A stretch of DNA of 64,000 nt from Aedes albopictus (Eukaryota > Arthropoda > Insecta > Diptera > Culicidae). The DNA is taken from positions 368,531,238 to 368,595,237 of the forward strand of contig NC_085138.1 in assembly GCF_035046485.1 (NCBI RefSeq), read 5' to 3'. A program made the position numbers and the translations under genes. Under the pieces are notes generated by a model that saw only the letters and a program-made list of their open reading frames with translations, ran no database searches and was not told the DNA's origin. Shown here piece by piece: positions 31,641-42,790 of the stretch (positions are counted from its first letter, which is position 1; each line of letters begins with the position of its first letter).

Positions 31641-32289
31641 CGGGCTTGGTGGTCTAGTGGCTACCGCTTCTGATTCATGCAGAAGGTCCTGGGTTCAATA
31701 TCTGGCCCGTCCCTTTCCTTTTACTTTGTATCTTTCTGTCCACTTTCTCTTTACTCTCCGCTCTATATATAAAACTCATGTACATTCATATATTCATAGC
31801 CATCGCTAGAATCAAAACGGTTGAAAAGCAGTTTCCCTTGCTTCCAACATTCACAGCACAGTGTCAATCTATCAAATAACTTCTACGAGTTATGCAATCA
31901 AGCGAACTGTGCCGCTTTAGCTTCATGGTAAAAATCGCACTAATCTATCACCTTACGCCTGGCATCAACGCACCAATGTGTGAACCCTCTGCCAACCATA
32001 TTCCACCAACACTCCGACATGCGTATGAGTTTGTGCAGACGTAGAGGTATATTCAGGCAGATATGGATACAAACGATTGCAATCATCATTTCCTTCCCCT
32101 TCCCCACATTGACCTGCAACCTGACGTAGCAGGCGCCATTATCACCTAAAAATAGAAGATCACCAACGCTCACTTACTGAAGATGCCTGCTAATCCACGG
32201 CAAATAATCTCATTGGTTCCTTGTGTGACTGTAGCTGGTCTGGCGATACCGGAATAGTATCTATGGGCGGTCAATCAAGCTCAAGCTCA
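31641..32289 (+). mobile_element. Long tRNA-headed SINE (S-E3), full copy
   Basis: It starts GGGCTTGGTGGTCTAGTGGC, a tRNA-like A-box region, with a B-box-like GGTTCAATATC at about 31,694. It then runs about 600 bp of unrelated body and ends in a (CAAGCT)n tail at 32,270-32,289. The tRNA-like head implies RNA polymerase III transcription. At about 650 bp it is long for a SINE. The last 110 bp (TCATTGGTTCCTTGTGTG onward) resemble the end of R-E2. Confidence 0.88.
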
Positions 32290-32531
32290 TAACCGAAACA
32301 ATTTATAAATAAACGTCCTAATGAGTAAACGAAAGACTGAAAAGAATCTCCCGAATAAAATCCATAAGAATTCACATTGTTCGAAATATTCGCTGAAGAA
32401 AATTAAAATATTCTTGTGTTATACGTATTTTACTAAAAACTTTGTAGTTCAACAATTTGAACTTCTTATGCTGATTAATTATTGTCATGAACTCTTGATT
32501 GTTTTCAAATAATTAAACAACGCAAGAAATA

Positions 32532-32650
32532 CACATGTCATATAAGCAAGTTTTGATTGTATAAAAGTCAATTTGACGTAATTCTAACATCTAACGTCAC
32601 TGTAACTTTTATACTACCAAAACTTGCGCTGCAGTTACTTTCATATGACA
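32532..32650. repeat. Short foldback hairpin
   Basis: ACACATGTCATATAAGCAAG and GTTTTGATTGTATAAAAGT at the left pair with ACTTTTATACTACCAAAAC and CATATGACATGTGT at the right. Arms are about 50 bp with bulges. Probably a tiny MITE. Confidence 0.6.
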
Positions 32651-33440
32651 TGTGTGGTGCTTGGAAAAGAATGCCACTATGAATTCTACTACTTCTTCAC
32701 TATGCCACTATGAATGTTATATTCACACCAAAATACTGATTTCCTGCATTTTACATAATTTTGGGAAGATATTGTAGCACTTTACAATTATTCAACATTC
32801 TCACAATCATTCTGGAAAAACATTCTCATATATAAAGAAATCCGTTAATTGTTGAACGGTTAGTATTTGCATTTTGGTTTTCGTTTGTTTTTTCCGTGCA
32901 TAATTCCACTTTAGTTGAAAAATATACTTATTCCTTATACTGCCCATTGAATTTGTATTCCCTTAAATTTCATTTTCAAAGAGAAAATAGAACATTGGTA
33001 TGGGAAGTCTATAACGCAAATGTTGAACACTTCCTTAAGCTAGTGTATTATAATGTTGGACGGTTCTCGCTAATTGTTGAACGTTTGAAGCTTTGTTCGA
33101 AATTGATGACGTATAACCCGACATAAACCTGTTTTTTTTTTATTTTGGGCACCAAACCCAACATAGACCCAACAGTTATCCGATGTGGGTCCAACAGTGG
33201 TCAAACATTTGATAAAATTTGACCCGACTTTGACCCAACATCCGATATTTTTTCACTCTGGCGGAATTTTTTCCGGGTTTTTCGTGTTTTGTGCCCAACT
33301 AGTCCCAGTAAGTGACAATTAATTTATATGACAAGGAATCGCTCATTTGAAGAGAGCTCTAGTGGACTGAATTTGTTTTAAACATGACAAAGCAAAAATT
33401 GCAGAAAAGATATGATTAGAAGTGAAAACGACAGACGAAA
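32651..33440. other. AT-rich; scattered TTGTTGAACG motifs
   Basis: AATTGTTGAACG-like strings occur at about 32,850, 33,018, 33,070 and, inverted, at 33,775 and 34,890. They may mark the ends of an element later split by the foldback at 34,122-34,813, but I could not place its edges. Confidence 0.3.
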
Positions 33441-33725
33441 CGTACGCCTTTGAAAGCCCCTGAAACACTCCAGGAAACCCATGGGACCTACTCAACCCCC
33501 AAGAACACTCATGGAACGACCCTGAAATCCCTTGAAAACCCGTGGGTTGCTCCTGAACCTCCTGAAACGCCTTGATATACTCCTGGGACCCCCTTAACAC
33601 TCTGAATCCCTCTTGAACACCTTTGGAACGCCCTTGAAACCTATTGAAAACCACTGGAACCTTTCTGAAGCCTTCTGGAACACCCTAGAACATCCCTGGA
33701 ACGCACTTGAAACCCCATGAAATGC
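33441..33725. repeat. Degenerate tandem array of CCCTGAAACNCC type
   Basis: Units of about 25-30 bp such as 'gcccctgaaacactcc' and 'gaacccccttgaaac' are the complementary flavour of the array at 28,044-28,875. Confidence 0.6.
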
Positions 33726-34121
33726 ACGGTTAGGTAAAGTGAAAAAAAATCTGGCAGTAATGCTAACATCGTAGTGCCAGTGTTCAACGATTTGATCATG
33801 GATGCATAATGATAGCGTGATAAGAAATTTTATTTTTCAAATGAAATTACAATGAAAATGTGATGTTAAACAATGTTAAACTGTCAAGGACATCCTTCCA
33901 GCTCTTGTAACTATCGTGTGACTTTGATATTTGTGGCCGATTTGCCCGAAAAGCTTATTTCGTAACAGCAATTTCTTAAAATTAATCTGAATAATAATTC
34001 ACAATACACAATTATTGTGCAGCTTTCGTGCGGAACAAAACTTTCAACCAATATTTTTGACGTAAAATATGTATAATTTTGTAACTTAATTGGAGCAATA
34101 TAGTGACACACATGTACATGC

Positions 34122-34813
34122 ATTAGGGTGGGTCAACGTTGTATGGAGAAACTTTAAATTTGATCGCATCGGCCCGGAACAAAGCTGTTTCAATCTATAC
34201 TAGCGTCCTAAATAACTGTGCAAAATTTGGAAGTGATTGATTGCGTCCCTGTATTCCACATTGTGATTGAAATTTGTATGTAAGTTAGTATGGGAAACCG
34301 TCCTTTTTAGCATTTTACTCATAAGCTGAATTCGTTTGTCTAATACCACGTAACTAATGACGTTAAAGTATAGCCTAGGATATGCCGAAAAACTTTGCCG
34401 CAGACCGCAAATTGATCCGACGCTTGTGAGTAATTTTTTTCGCTCGGTAACTTAGGCCAAAAATTGAGATTTTATTATTGATGTTATTCCTTTACATGTT
34501 AAACGTTAAGCATCACCGGGAAATCTGTACGTTATAACTTTTTTCACAAGTGTCGGATCACTTTGCGGTTTTCGGCATATTCTAGACTATACTTTAACGT
34601 CATTAGTTAGATGGTTTCAGACAAAAAATGTCAATTTATGAGAAAAATGCAAAAAAGTACGTTTTCCCATAGTAAATTCCATACAAGTTTCAATCGCAAT
34701 GCGGAATATGGGGTCGCAACCAATCGCTCCCAAATTTTGCACAGTTGTTTCAGACGCTAAAGGAAATCGAAAAAAGTTTTGTTCCAAAAAATCGTTTGTT
34801 GACCCAGTCTAAT
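34122..34813. mobile_element. Foldback MITE, about 690 bp
   Basis: The left end TTAGGGTGGGTCAACGTTG is mirrored by GTTGACCCAGTCTAA at the right. Long inner blocks pair too, for example ATGACGTTAAAGTATAG (34,359) with CTATACTTTAACGTCAT (34,586). Arms are about 330 bp with moderate divergence. Confidence 0.85.
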
Positions 34814-35735
34814 ATGCATCTATACATCATACGTTTGCGTTGAGCGAAAATTACTTAACTAAGATTTATAATAAAATTTTCAGAAAATGTTCAACAATTA
34901 GCGAGTTACTCTATTTGATTATTTTCAAGCAATAAAACAAAGAGGTTGTACGATAAATGCCAACTTCGAACCGAAAATACAAATTGTCTGAGAACTGCAA
35001 AATTATACTTCTTGCTATTATTCTGATAAAGTATTCTCAATCACAGTTAATCGTCTTCAAGCAATTGAACACAGGGGTTTTCGTGATAAACGTGAAAAAA
35101 AACACAATTGTATCGCCCCAAGCAAACTTTTTACATGGATTGAATTGCAAATACTAAAACCTATCCTGTATCTACGGGAAAATAACGAAATACTGCCACT
35201 TTGAGGTCGTTATGAGCATTTTATTCATTTTTAGGTGAAAGAACGTTGTGTTCCTTATGTTGTGGTATTTGTTCCTATTCTTGTGGTATTCCTTTGAAAT
35301 TATATGGGATACCGCAACATTAGGAACACAGCAGCAACCAGATTAGGGAATGTATTTTTTTTAAGTAGGTTTTTGGACAAATTTTAAGCACACAAATGGC
35401 GCCATGCCATAATTGGAGCATAATACATCTATTAAAAATGCCTTTTGGTAACATTTCAGTCGAAAAAGTGCTCAAATGCCACTACCGCAACGAAGGGAAC
35501 AATTACCCTATCAATTTTTTATATTCGTTCGTGTTCGGGACTATACTTTACGTTAAAACACCTGAAGAAACCCAGGGATGGGCTTCGTCTTACTGCCTTG
35601 TCGTGGCAATTATTATTTCACAGCTGTCTCACAGGGCCAACTACCTAACTTCGCTGGGTGCCATAGTGCACAGTTAAGCTGAAGGTCCTGCATTGTCTAC
35701 CCTGTTCTAGGTAAGTACATCCTTGCGTGCAAAAT
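34814..35735. other. No gene seen; small inverted repeat
   Basis: GTTCCTTATGTTGTGGTAT at 35,251 and ATACCGCAACATTAGGAAC at 35,310 form an imperfect hairpin. Otherwise no structure. Short frames have no recognisable content. Confidence 0.35.
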
Positions 35736-35737
35736 AG

Positions 35738-37330
35738 GTGATTTTAATGCAACGCAAGCACTCCTGGAGACATTCAAACGGCGAAGTTTACAACCAAATC
35801 GATCATGTCCTGGTAAATGGCCGACACTTCTTGTACGTCATTGATGTTAGAACTTTCAGAAGTCTCAACATTAACTCAGATCTCTATCTCATGATTAGTA
35901 AGATTGGGTTATCAACTCGCGATCGATGCGTTTCAAAATCCAGCGTTTTTCATCACGGTACGGGTACGGTAGCTGAATATCTCCAGAAGCTGGACGTGCG
36001 GATAAGTGAGATCAATGAGAGCGATAATGTCAACACTCTGTGGGAGTCTATCCACGGAGCGATGAATACGGCAGCATGGGAGGTAATAGGCGCTACTCGA
36101 AGACGATCTAGGAACGAGTGGTTCAACGCCATAAATAGTGCCACATGGTAACGGACGGGAAGAATGTTGACAATAGCCATACTGGAGTCGGGGATCCGGC
36201 AGAGCAAGGAGCGAAAAGAGAGCATGAGGAAAATGTGATCGTTCAGGTGCAATAGAGTATGGAACAGAATGATATGCGGAGGATTTACGAAACTGTTAAT
36301 GGCGTTCTGGTAACTTGTTGACAGGTAAAACAATGATGGCTGCAAGGTAGAGAGAGTACTTCGAGATACTGTTGAACGGTGGGAATTAAACAGCAACACA
36401 GACATAATAATGTTACCCATGAGGAAAAAAAGATGGATTGCGGCTGCGCTTTTTTTGGTCTGCGAAACCAGCTAATAAGTCCCTAGGCTACAAACGAAGA
36501 CAAAACTCGCGTTGTGCAAGACTCTGATTCTTCCCGGCTGAAAGTCTCTTTAATAACCCGGGCAGAGGTCAAGTACTGACAATCAAAATGTGATATTGGT
36601 TTGCTTGAGATAAGAGGTAAAAGTACTGAAAATAATAGCAAAAATTTGTTCTTGAACCATCTAACCAATAGCAAAATTTGATATTTGAAGATCAATCAAA
36701 TAGCTCACTGCTATTGGTTAGATCTTACCAAGAGCTAAATGTGCTATGATGATGATGTTCCAGGAGTAAAATTGAGATATTATTTTCAGTACTTTTACCT
36801 CTTATCTCAAACAAACAAATACCACTTTTTGATCTCCGTATCAAAATATGCTATTATTGAGCTTTTTTACTCTACTCGGGAAAGACAAATCAATCAATCA
36901 ATTCTTCCCGTAATGAATCGTGGACGTTAAGAAAAGTCGATCGGCTTTAATGCCTTCGAACGTAAAGTGCTGCAAACAATACTTAACGGTAAACTGGAAC
37001 CCTTATCTGGTTGCGTCGGATGAACGACGAATTGCACCTAGTATATAAATAGATGGGTATGGTGAATCAAATAAAACACGTTTGACTGTGGTGGGCTGCG
37101 CACATAACTCGCATGCCAGAAGAACGACAAGCTAAAATCATATTAAACAGAAAACCAGGAAGATGTCGGTCGTCGGCTTCGTGGAATGCCGCCCAAACGT
37201 TGACTTTTTACTGTTGGAGAAGACTTTAGGTTCCTAAACGTTCAGGGTGATTGGAAGAGATTGGCTCAGGGTCGAGACCAGTAGGGGCAAATGCTTCATT
37301 TGGCATAGACTCACCGCTACGAGTTGTACC
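35738..37330 (+). pseudogene. Degraded EN-RT LINE (RTE-like), interrupted
   Basis: A 137-codon frame (35,738-36,151) reads YNQIDHVLVNGRHFLYVIDV and ends in WEVIGATRRRSRNEWFNAIN, the end of the endonuclease and the connector of RTE-like LINEs. Fragments continue to about 36,420. At 36,940-37,330 broken frames recall the C-terminus (the region corresponding to 'FERKVLRTI', 'RLWWA-HITRMPEERQ', 'WKRLAQDR'). The RT catalytic centre is absent. The gap holds a foldback element. Confidence 0.7.
36530..36890. mobile_element. Foldback MITE inside the LINE remnant
   Basis: TTGAGATAAGAGGTAAAAGT + ACTGAAAATAAT (36,604-36,635) pairs with ATTATTTTCAGT + ACTTTTACCTCTTATCTCAA (36,780-36,811). Weaker pairing extends out to TTCCCGG at the left and CTCGGGAA at the right. 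Confidence 0.75.
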
Positions 37331-37344
37331 CTATCAAACATCCA

Positions 37345-37510
37345 GTAAGTTATGAAATTTCAGAGGGATTCAGATGGGTTTCAGGGTTCAAGGATTTTTA
37401 GGAGGTTTAGGTTGGATTCAAAGAACTTCGGTGGCTTTCAAGGGAGTGCAAGGAATTTCAGATGGTTTCAGAGAAGTTTCAGGGGGTTTCAGGAAAGTAA
37501 CAGGAGCGTT
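37345..37510. repeat. Degenerate tandem array of TTTCAGGNGGTTTCAGA type
   Basis: About six units of roughly 25-30 bp, like the array at 28,044-28,875. Reading frames rich in Gly/Phe/Arg here are repeat products. Confidence 0.6.
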
Positions 37511-37881
37511 TCTGGGAAATTTAGGCGGATTTCGGGAGCGGAAGTGGAGATCAGTCGGCCCCACTCTACGCAGGGGCGGGAACGATCTGCTAGCATGCGT
37601 TAGATTGGAACCCAGCAAGTCATCGCAGCACAGGCAGACCCAGAGAATCATGGCGACGTAGCCTCAACAAACAAATACAGGAAGTTGACATAAATTTGAC
37701 CTGGTCACAGGTCAAGGTGATGGCGGGCAATCACCCAGAATGATAATCTTTGAATCCGGCCCACTGCACCACCATGTGTGCTAAGGCCTCAGTAGTATTT
37801 GTGTAGTTATTGAAAATTTTATCGAATTTCTTAGGCCTACAGTATTTAAGTAAATTTTAATTTGTTTTCAGTACTTAAAAA
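37511..37881. other. No recognised feature
   Basis: Unique-looking sequence between the array and the SINE; no frame supported. Confidence 0.35.
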
Positions 37882-39190
37882 GTCTCCAGTTATCCTAGAA
37901 GTTAAGGCTATGGATCGCCAATCCAGAGACTGTTACCCGGCGGGTCGGATGGACCTGCCCTAGCGCGAGAGACTCTTAGGGTCGGCGTGAGCTCGTCAAG
38001 GGTTCAAGGAAACGCACTCTTCTTTCTTTAATTAGTTTTATTTGACTTACGAGGTGTGTGAGTGTGGGAAGTGTGGCGTCTAACTCGTCTCGATGAGGCC
38101 GGCCGGCGGAAGTGCAGCACGTGGAGGGGTTTTTGACGATCTGGCGGGGTTTCGGGCTGTCCACGGGTCCAGGACGTCCTCGTAGGATTCCGGAGGTCTT
38201 CGGAGGGCTCCAAATGGTCGTCCGGGAGGCGCGTTGTCGGACGAGGCCAATGTTTGCGGTGTACCGGGATCTTCCGGGGTTACACCAGGGTTCCGGACCG
38301 TTGCGGACTCTCTAACGGATCGACGTGCGGGGCACTGGGTAGACGGAGGCCCTAAAGCGGACCTTCTAGGCTGCTCTCAGTGGTTCACCACGGAATTTGG
38401 CGGCTCGTGGGAGACCTTTAGCAGGCCAACGCTAATGGGTCCTGATTCCAACTTTGAATTCCACTCGGGTGGTTTACTAAAACTTTTTGAAGTACTAACT
38501 TCTAAACTGTAACGGTCACTTTAATACGGTGGTAAGATTTCCGTGTCTGTTCGCTTTGAGCTCAAGATTTGAATAGGCTTTAGCTTTAGCGCTATTCGAC
38601 CCAGTAGCCTGCTCCTCCTTTTCCTTCCTTTTCCCTCATCAATCTTTATTTATTCTCTTTTTGACGTGGCATCCATCTGACAACTCTCTTATCCCCTTTT
38701 TCGAACCCTCCGTGCTTTTAGATTGTTAGGCGTGTTCAAGGTGTTTTCGTGTATTGACAATTTTTGACCCTAGCTCTATCGGAGTGATTATACAGTACTA
38801 ACAATTTTTAACAATTATTAACAAACAAATAACAATTTTACTAACAATTAACAAGAACAACTAACCAATAGTCATATCCTTTATTATATTTTTAACTATC
38901 ATTACTAACATTACTAACATCAAATCTAACAATATTCTAAAAAATACAAATAAACAAACGCAGATCATCGCAACGGTAACAAGACGGTGGGCTCGATTCC
39001 CGTTCCGGTCGGGAAAATTTTCTCGACTCCCTTGGCATATTTAGTGCATCATTGTACTTCCCTCACAATATACAAATTCATGCAATGACAGGCAAAGAAA
39101 GCCCTACAATTAATAACTATGGAAGTGCTCAAAAACACTAAGTTGACGTAAGGCAGGCCATGTCCCAGTAGAAGAAGAAGAAGAATAAGT
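37882..39190 (+). mobile_element. tRNA-derived SINE, Feilai-like, copy 3, split by a solo LTR
   Basis: The head GTCTCCAGTTATCCTAGAAG runs to 37,930. The SINE resumes at 38,982 with AGACGGTGGGCTCGATTCCC and continues to a (GAA)n tail at about 39,170-39,185. Removing 37,931-38,981 and one copy of the 4-bp duplication restores a normal Feilai-like layout. Confidence 0.88.
37931..38981. mobile_element. Solo LTR, 1,051 bp, with 4-bp TSD
   Basis: It begins TGTTACCCG and ends CGGTAACA, the TG...CA termini with a short inverted repeat expected of an LTR. AGAC flanks it at 37,927-37,930 and 38,982-38,985. There is no internal coding region and no second LTR, so the internal part was lost by LTR-LTR recombination. 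A 4-bp duplication favours the Ty3/gypsy class. Its borders are proven by the interrupted SINE. Confidence 0.88.
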
Positions 39191-40599
39191 AGAAGACTTA
39201 AAACATATTCAAAGAAGACCAAGTTGCGAAAAGGCTCTATCATAATTGGGATAGTACGCCAAGAATAGAAAGAGAATCATTGATAATGAGATCGGTTTTC
39301 TTATAAATTCAAACAAGCTTCTTTTGTAGTCATAATTGAATTTTTAGAGCCTTATCTTTCAAGACTGATTATTAATCGGTAGTTTATTTTAAGTTATAAA
39401 TTATTTCTTTTTGCATCTTATTTGTGAATACTACATTGTACATTGTGGAAATTAAACAGTGCAACCAAGGTGGAAACAGATTGGCAACTCTCTGCACTCT
39501 GCAAAAATGTAGCATGCAAATCAGCTGCAGGACTTTCGGTTGCTGCAGACTTGCACAATGCACAGAGCCCAGAGACCCACAAAAAAAAGAGGAACCAGAA
39601 AGAAAGGTGGAAAATCGATCGCCTCCAAGATGACATATGTTCTCGGGTCAGGTCAGACAAGTTCCGAAACGCAAGAAGAAAAAAAAAACTTTCGGAACCG
39701 TCTTGGTCGTCGTCGTCCCTTTGCCATCGATCACCCTGCTACCCCGGTCTACATTGTGCGTCGTCGTGTGTCGTGTGGTAGTCGTGTGGCAGCCGGGTCC
39801 ACTGAAATCGTCTTTGCGGGGAAGCAAACGAACGACAAAGAAGCCCAGAGACAAATGAACCCCAATCGAGATCGAAAGTAAGAGGGTTAATAAAAATATC
39901 AACAAATCCATCATTTCCCGCATGATTTTGCATACGCTGTAGCTGGAGGAGGAGCACGACGATGAAGACTCCGGCCGGAGGATGGGACCAGACCCTGGCG
40001 AGGGGACAACGAAAAATTATCTGCTCAATTACACGGCACACAGTCGGTCGGCCGGTCGCCGGTTGATTTGGTTGGAGATCGGATGGCAGTTGGTGTTGCC
40101 TCTGATGGGTGCGGTAACAGCAGTTGCAGCCCAGAAGAGTGAATCACAATGAATACAAGAAGGAACCAGGAAGAGGATGACATGCAGGCGAGCACCTGAT
40201 CTTATACAATGCACTTTTAGTCATCAAACACACGTGCCTGATGCAGTGGGATCAGACTGGCGCGATGCATGCACTTTACGATCAAACTCACATTTATTAT
40301 TAATAGTTGACTTCATTTACGCAATATGCCTTTTAACTTCACGCGAAATGTCATTTTTTTTTAATCTTTACCACTACAGCTCCTTTGTCAATTGGGGCAC
40401 TCCGAGATGGAGTACAACTGACAGCTGCACTTACAGTTTGTTCAGTGCCTAAATTTATTCTATTCTACTACATCGAACTGGCCATTGTACTGCTATCACC
40501 TTTGTACCATGTCCATGCTAGAATGATGAGTACGAAAATTTTGATGTGTGTCTGATATTCCTTTTCCAGTTCGATTATGGGTCCATTATGAGTTGCCGT
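39191..40599. other. Low-copy stretch; no gene supported
   Basis: 39,420-40,230 has balanced composition and overlapping frames on both strands (up to 113 codons), none with a domain. Short GTCGTCGTC runs occur. It could be an exon/UTR or intronic regulatory DNA, but nothing decides this. Confidence 0.35.
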
Positions 40600-40770
40600 T
40601 TCGTCGATATCCTAATGTCCGGGTCCGTTAGAGCCATGTGCTCAGAAGAGGGTCAAGCGCCGGCTAGTCTCGGGGGAAAGAGCAACTGACGAAGTGCCGG
40701 GACTAAGATTAAACTCATGACCATTTGCTTAAGAAGCGAACGTGTGATCACTGCGCCACGCACCCCGGCA
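40600..40770 (-). mobile_element. tRNA-like SINE fragment
   Basis: The minus strand from 40,768 reads GCCGGGGTGCGTGGCGCAGT and, about 45 bp on, GGTCATGAGTTTAATC. These have A-box/B-box character and tRNA-like spacing. About 100 bp of downstream body follow. The cloverleaf is too poor for a functional tRNA gene. Confidence 0.55.
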
Positions 40771-40925
40771 AAACGTCATTGTTACATTACACAAGTTTTG
40801 CTAGATAAATAAATTATTCAACAATCACTACCTCAGCCCTAACACCATTATCCCTGTCTATGTCTCTATCTGCAATCATGTATTTCATCTTGGTCGAGTT
40901 TATCGCCAATCCTATCCTCGCTGTC

Positions 40926-42008
40926 GTTCAGATCGACTGAGATGCCAGCAGCAGCATGACATCCAGTCTGCATTGAGTTCGGTTCGCGCGCCGTAGTTTG
41001 GTATGTTTGAGGGGAAAGTGCTTTTTTCGGGATCGACTAAGATGCCAGCAGCGGCAAGGGAGAAATTGCGGTTCGGTCGGATAGCAGCGCAGTATGCTGC
41101 CCAGTTGCAATGTTATATTCACGGCAATGAATGGTCATCATGATGACAGTTGACTTGTAACGCTGATGCAGATGCATATTCTCCGATGGGTGAGCTCGTT
41201 CCATATTATTGTTAAAAGTAAATGTTCAACTCAAATTTGCGATGGTCTGTGTTTACTAGTACTTTACTTCATTTTTCACACAGAATAGTATTCTTGTATT
41301 TGATTGTTTTTATTATTTACCTGTGTTTTTGTACAGTCCGCAAATTAAAGGTGCTGGCCAAATTATTTTTATAACTTTGTTGCAGTAGTTTTTTTTTTAT
41401 TTGCACAGTCCTTCATCGTCGATGTCGGCACAGGATCTCGTCCTAATATATCGATTTCATGGTATTGCAATTGATAAACAGTTAATATGTATTTGTATCG
41501 GTTCACCAGTCTTTTTAATTGCGAGGTGACGCAAGATCTCGGTGTATCCATAAGGCATAGTCCAAGTTTCAATACAGAGTTTCCAAGGTTTCACCATTCT
41601 TCCAAATTGTGAGGTGACGCAATTGTGAATATATGTGTTTTGTGTATGTTTCCGGTTGCGTAGATCGCATTGCTTACCAAAGTGAATCCTGATCTATGTG
41701 ACTATCTATCTCTCCCTACTAACAAAAATTCCTTCCCGTGACAACTGTGGAGGGCACAGTAGTATATACAACCTCTAGTAGCAACAGTTGTCGGACTAAC
41801 ATTCCTTTCCTTTCCCGGTTGACCGTAAGGACGTGGCCGGCGCCGTTATTGACCCAATAAAGATTGAGCTTTCGGAACGTGTACATTGAGGATGCTGTGC
41901 TAATCCTAAGCCCCATCTGTTGGTTCTTTGTACAATTCCGCTAGCTCTGGTCAATCACGGAGTAGCAACTACGAAGTGTACGGTCTTCAATGCTCAATGC
42001 TCAGTGCT
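40926..42008 (+). mobile_element. Retroposon related to R-E2 (subfamily b), with exact 19-bp TSD
   Basis: CAATCCTATCCTCGCTGTC occurs at 40,907-40,925 and 42,009-42,027. The insert ends in a CAATGCTCAATGCTCAGTGC tail. Its last 300 bp match R-E2, including CCTACTAACAAAAA, CGTAAGGACGTGGCCGGCGC and GGAGTAGCAACTACG. Its first part differs but again holds two tandem units, GATCGACTGAGATGCCAGCA at 40,931 and GATCGACTAAGATGCCAGCA at 41,031, 100 bp apart. The small reading frame of R-E2 is broken here. Confidence 0.87.
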
Positions 42009-42634
42009 CAATCCTATCCTCGCTGTCTCTTCAGTGGAAGATAAGCTGAATATTATTGATCCACAAAGCCAGGAGCATCTGAACATTTGTTTTGATCCAC
42101 CAAGCTTTGCGCGTATCAGCCTATTAAATTTCGTCGGAAAACCATGTTTCGCCAAAGCTCATTAATTAAAAGCTCAATGAACAGATGATGAGACTGCAAG
42201 TTATACTCCTGAAATTTGTATAGTATCATCCGTAGGTTAAACATTTGATCCATCGTTGATCGGCTCTCATAGCATAGCATAGCATGAATACTTGCACAAA
42301 TCTTGGATGGAGTAGCAAAGTTGATATATCCATTGACATTGCTGATGTCGCTACTATCTGCAATAACATAGGCCCACTCAACTACACACACCTGGCCAAG
42401 TCCTTGCAAGCATTTATAAATCCCTTCATCAACTTAGAAAGAGCCCAGAACTGAAGCAGCTTCCAATAGATGATAGGATGTTTAAAATAGCGAGTTTTCA
42501 ATACATGTAGTCATATAATAATATAGGGTATAATCAGAGAGATCTCACCTAGTTCCAGTTCGTCGGATGTTAAATAATCTTCAGTGTCAAATTCAGTGGT
42601 TGGTCTTTCCTGAGTCTGTGGCAAAGGGGCTGAC

Positions 42635-42790
42635 CATTTATTACGTAAGGGAAATTTTACGATTTTTCGACACCCCCTCCCCCCCCTTGTAAGATTTTTT
42701 GTATGAGAACCCAAATATTTTTGTATGGCTCGTAAGATTTCTAGAACCCTCCCTCCTCCCAAAAACCCTTACGTAATTAATGGACAGCCC
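42635..42790. mobile_element. 156-bp MITE with GGGGCTGNCCAT ends
   Basis: The left end GGGGCTGACCATTTATTACG + TAAGGG is mirrored by CCCTTA + CGTAATTAATGGACAGCCCC. The interior has a C-rich run. It lies in the degraded LINE. Confidence 0.8.

Noticed and set aside
37352..37661. Gly/Phe/Arg-rich frames of 83-95 codons
   Set aside because: They are read from the degenerate TTTCAGGNGG array.
39424..39881. Several overlapping frames of 70-113 codons around 39.4-39.9 kb as a host gene
   Set aside because: Frames in all phases of both strands are open here, indicating composition and not coding. No domain, no splice pattern.
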